Below are positions 5,898 to 6,349 of a stretch of 6,349 nucleotides of DNA, piece after piece (positions within the stretch are counted from its first letter, which is position 1; the number at the start of each line of letters is the position of its first letter). The stretch spans positions 1 to 6,349 of the forward strand of contig JACMRS010000035.1 in assembly GCA_014376345.1 (NCBI GenBank), written 5' to 3'. This DNA comes from Bacteroidia bacterium (GTDB lineage: Bacteria > Bacteroidota > Bacteroidia > NS11-12g > UBA955). The position numbers and the translations under genes are program-made. The notes beneath the pieces are model-generated. The model worked only from the letters and a program-made list of their open reading frames with translations, had not been told where the DNA came from and did no database searches.

Positions 5898-6349
5898 GTG
5901 TTTCCTTCCAGCGAGCAGTGGCTTTTTCTAGCAAATTCGTATCTGTCAAAGTTTTTTGGCATAAAAGGAAAATCTGATGCTGAAAAAATTAAAACAATTC
6001 TTGTTGTAAAGCTTGATGAGATTGGAGATATGGCGACTGCTACGCATGTTTTCAAATTACTTAAACGCAATTATCCGGACAGTAAAATTACATTACTTTG
6101 CAAATCGTTTAACAGGTCACTTATGAAAAACGATCCGAATATTGATGAAATTATTACAAATACTGATGAATTCAACAAACGTTTTGACATTGTAGTTGAG
6201 CTGAGAGGAACCTGGAAGACCTTTTTCAAAAGCATCTTACATCCACCTAAATACAGGGTTGACAGAGGAACTGTACGATTGAGAAACAGAGGTAATCAGC
6301 TTCATGAGGTTGACACAAATTTTGAAATTATTAAACCGCTTCTTGAAAA
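5898..6349 (+). CDS. glycosyltransferase family 9 (heptosyltransferase-like), 3' partial
   Basis: This is the N-terminal half of a GT9 enzyme, the family that includes LPS heptosyltransferases WaaC/WaaF and transfers sugars from nucleotide donors to envelope glycans at the inner face of the membrane. The frame stays open from 5835 to the right edge. The only plausible start is GTG at 5898; the first in-frame ATG (6030) lies inside the conserved core. From the GTG, 150 residues are visible. KTILVVKLDEIGD (32-44) is the Rossmann-like first strand and loop, with D44 at the position of the conserved catalytic Asp of WaaC. It is followed by ATATHVFKLLKRNYPDSKITLLC, the family's next helix and strand, then DIVVELRGTWK. 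The first 31 residues are an extension before the core (aromatic, W8, F10, F19, F20), possibly a membrane-associating segment. It is divergent from gatB with 82 bp between starts. The acceptor sugar cannot be deduced. Confidence 0.82.
   Translation, partial: MFPSSEQWLFLANSYLSKFFGIKGKSDAEKIKTILVVKLDEIGDMATATHVFKLLKRNYPDSKITLLCKSFNRSLMKNDPNIDEIITNTDEFNKRFDIVVELRGTWKTFFKSILHPPKYRVDRGTVRLRNRGNQLHEVDTNFEIIKPLLE

Noticed and set aside
6030..6032. ATG as start of the GT9 protein
   Set aside because: It would remove the first strand and the conserved Asp of the KLDEIGD loop.
5888..6070. Minus-strand reading frame of 60 codons upstream of gatB
   Set aside because: It is antisense to the GT9 N-terminal core, whose conserved motif on the plus strand is clear.

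Overview
The window looks like chromosomal DNA from a member of the Bacteroidota (Bacteroidetes). Four things point there: low GC; an outer-membrane protein resembling the RemB/Wzi-like barrels of that phylum; a consensus Bacteroidota promoter (TTTG, 19-bp spacer, TAnnTTTG) in front of gatB; and a lack of clear Shine-Dalgarno sequences. No mobile-element gene, CRISPR array, RNA gene or defence system was found.

Layout, left to right. (1) Positions 1-1984, minus strand: ligA, NAD+-dependent DNA ligase, complete except for the last few BRCT residues, which run off the left edge. (2) Positions 2032-3711, plus strand: a secreted outer-membrane beta-barrel protein of the RemB / Wzi-like type, divergent from ligA across a 47-bp gap. 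(3) Positions 3712-4372: a 661-bp gene-free region between two convergent genes. It is packed with short repeats: AATTACG/CGTAATT arrays in opposite orientations, three small hairpins sharing a TGTAG/CTACA loop on different stems, a TGC-loop palindrome with an inverted copy, and three diverged copies of a 22-bp unit. (4) Positions 4373-5815, minus strand: complete gatB, subunit B of the Asp/Glu-tRNA amidotransferase. (5) Positions 5898-6349, plus strand: the first 150 codons of a glycosyltransferase family 9 (heptosyltransferase-like) protein, divergent from gatB and cut by the right edge.

The genes do not form one pathway. ligA (replication and repair) and gatB (translation) are housekeeping genes. 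The RemB/Wzi-like barrel and the GT9 enzyme both suggest cell-envelope or surface-polysaccharide work, but they are not in one operon. Every adjacent gene pair is divergent or convergent, so each gene must have its own promoter.

The least explained part is the repeat-rich convergent spacer. I see no evidence of a new enzymatic or defence system. The repeat mosaic, with hairpins whose stems vary while the loop is kept, is the best candidate for something undescribed.
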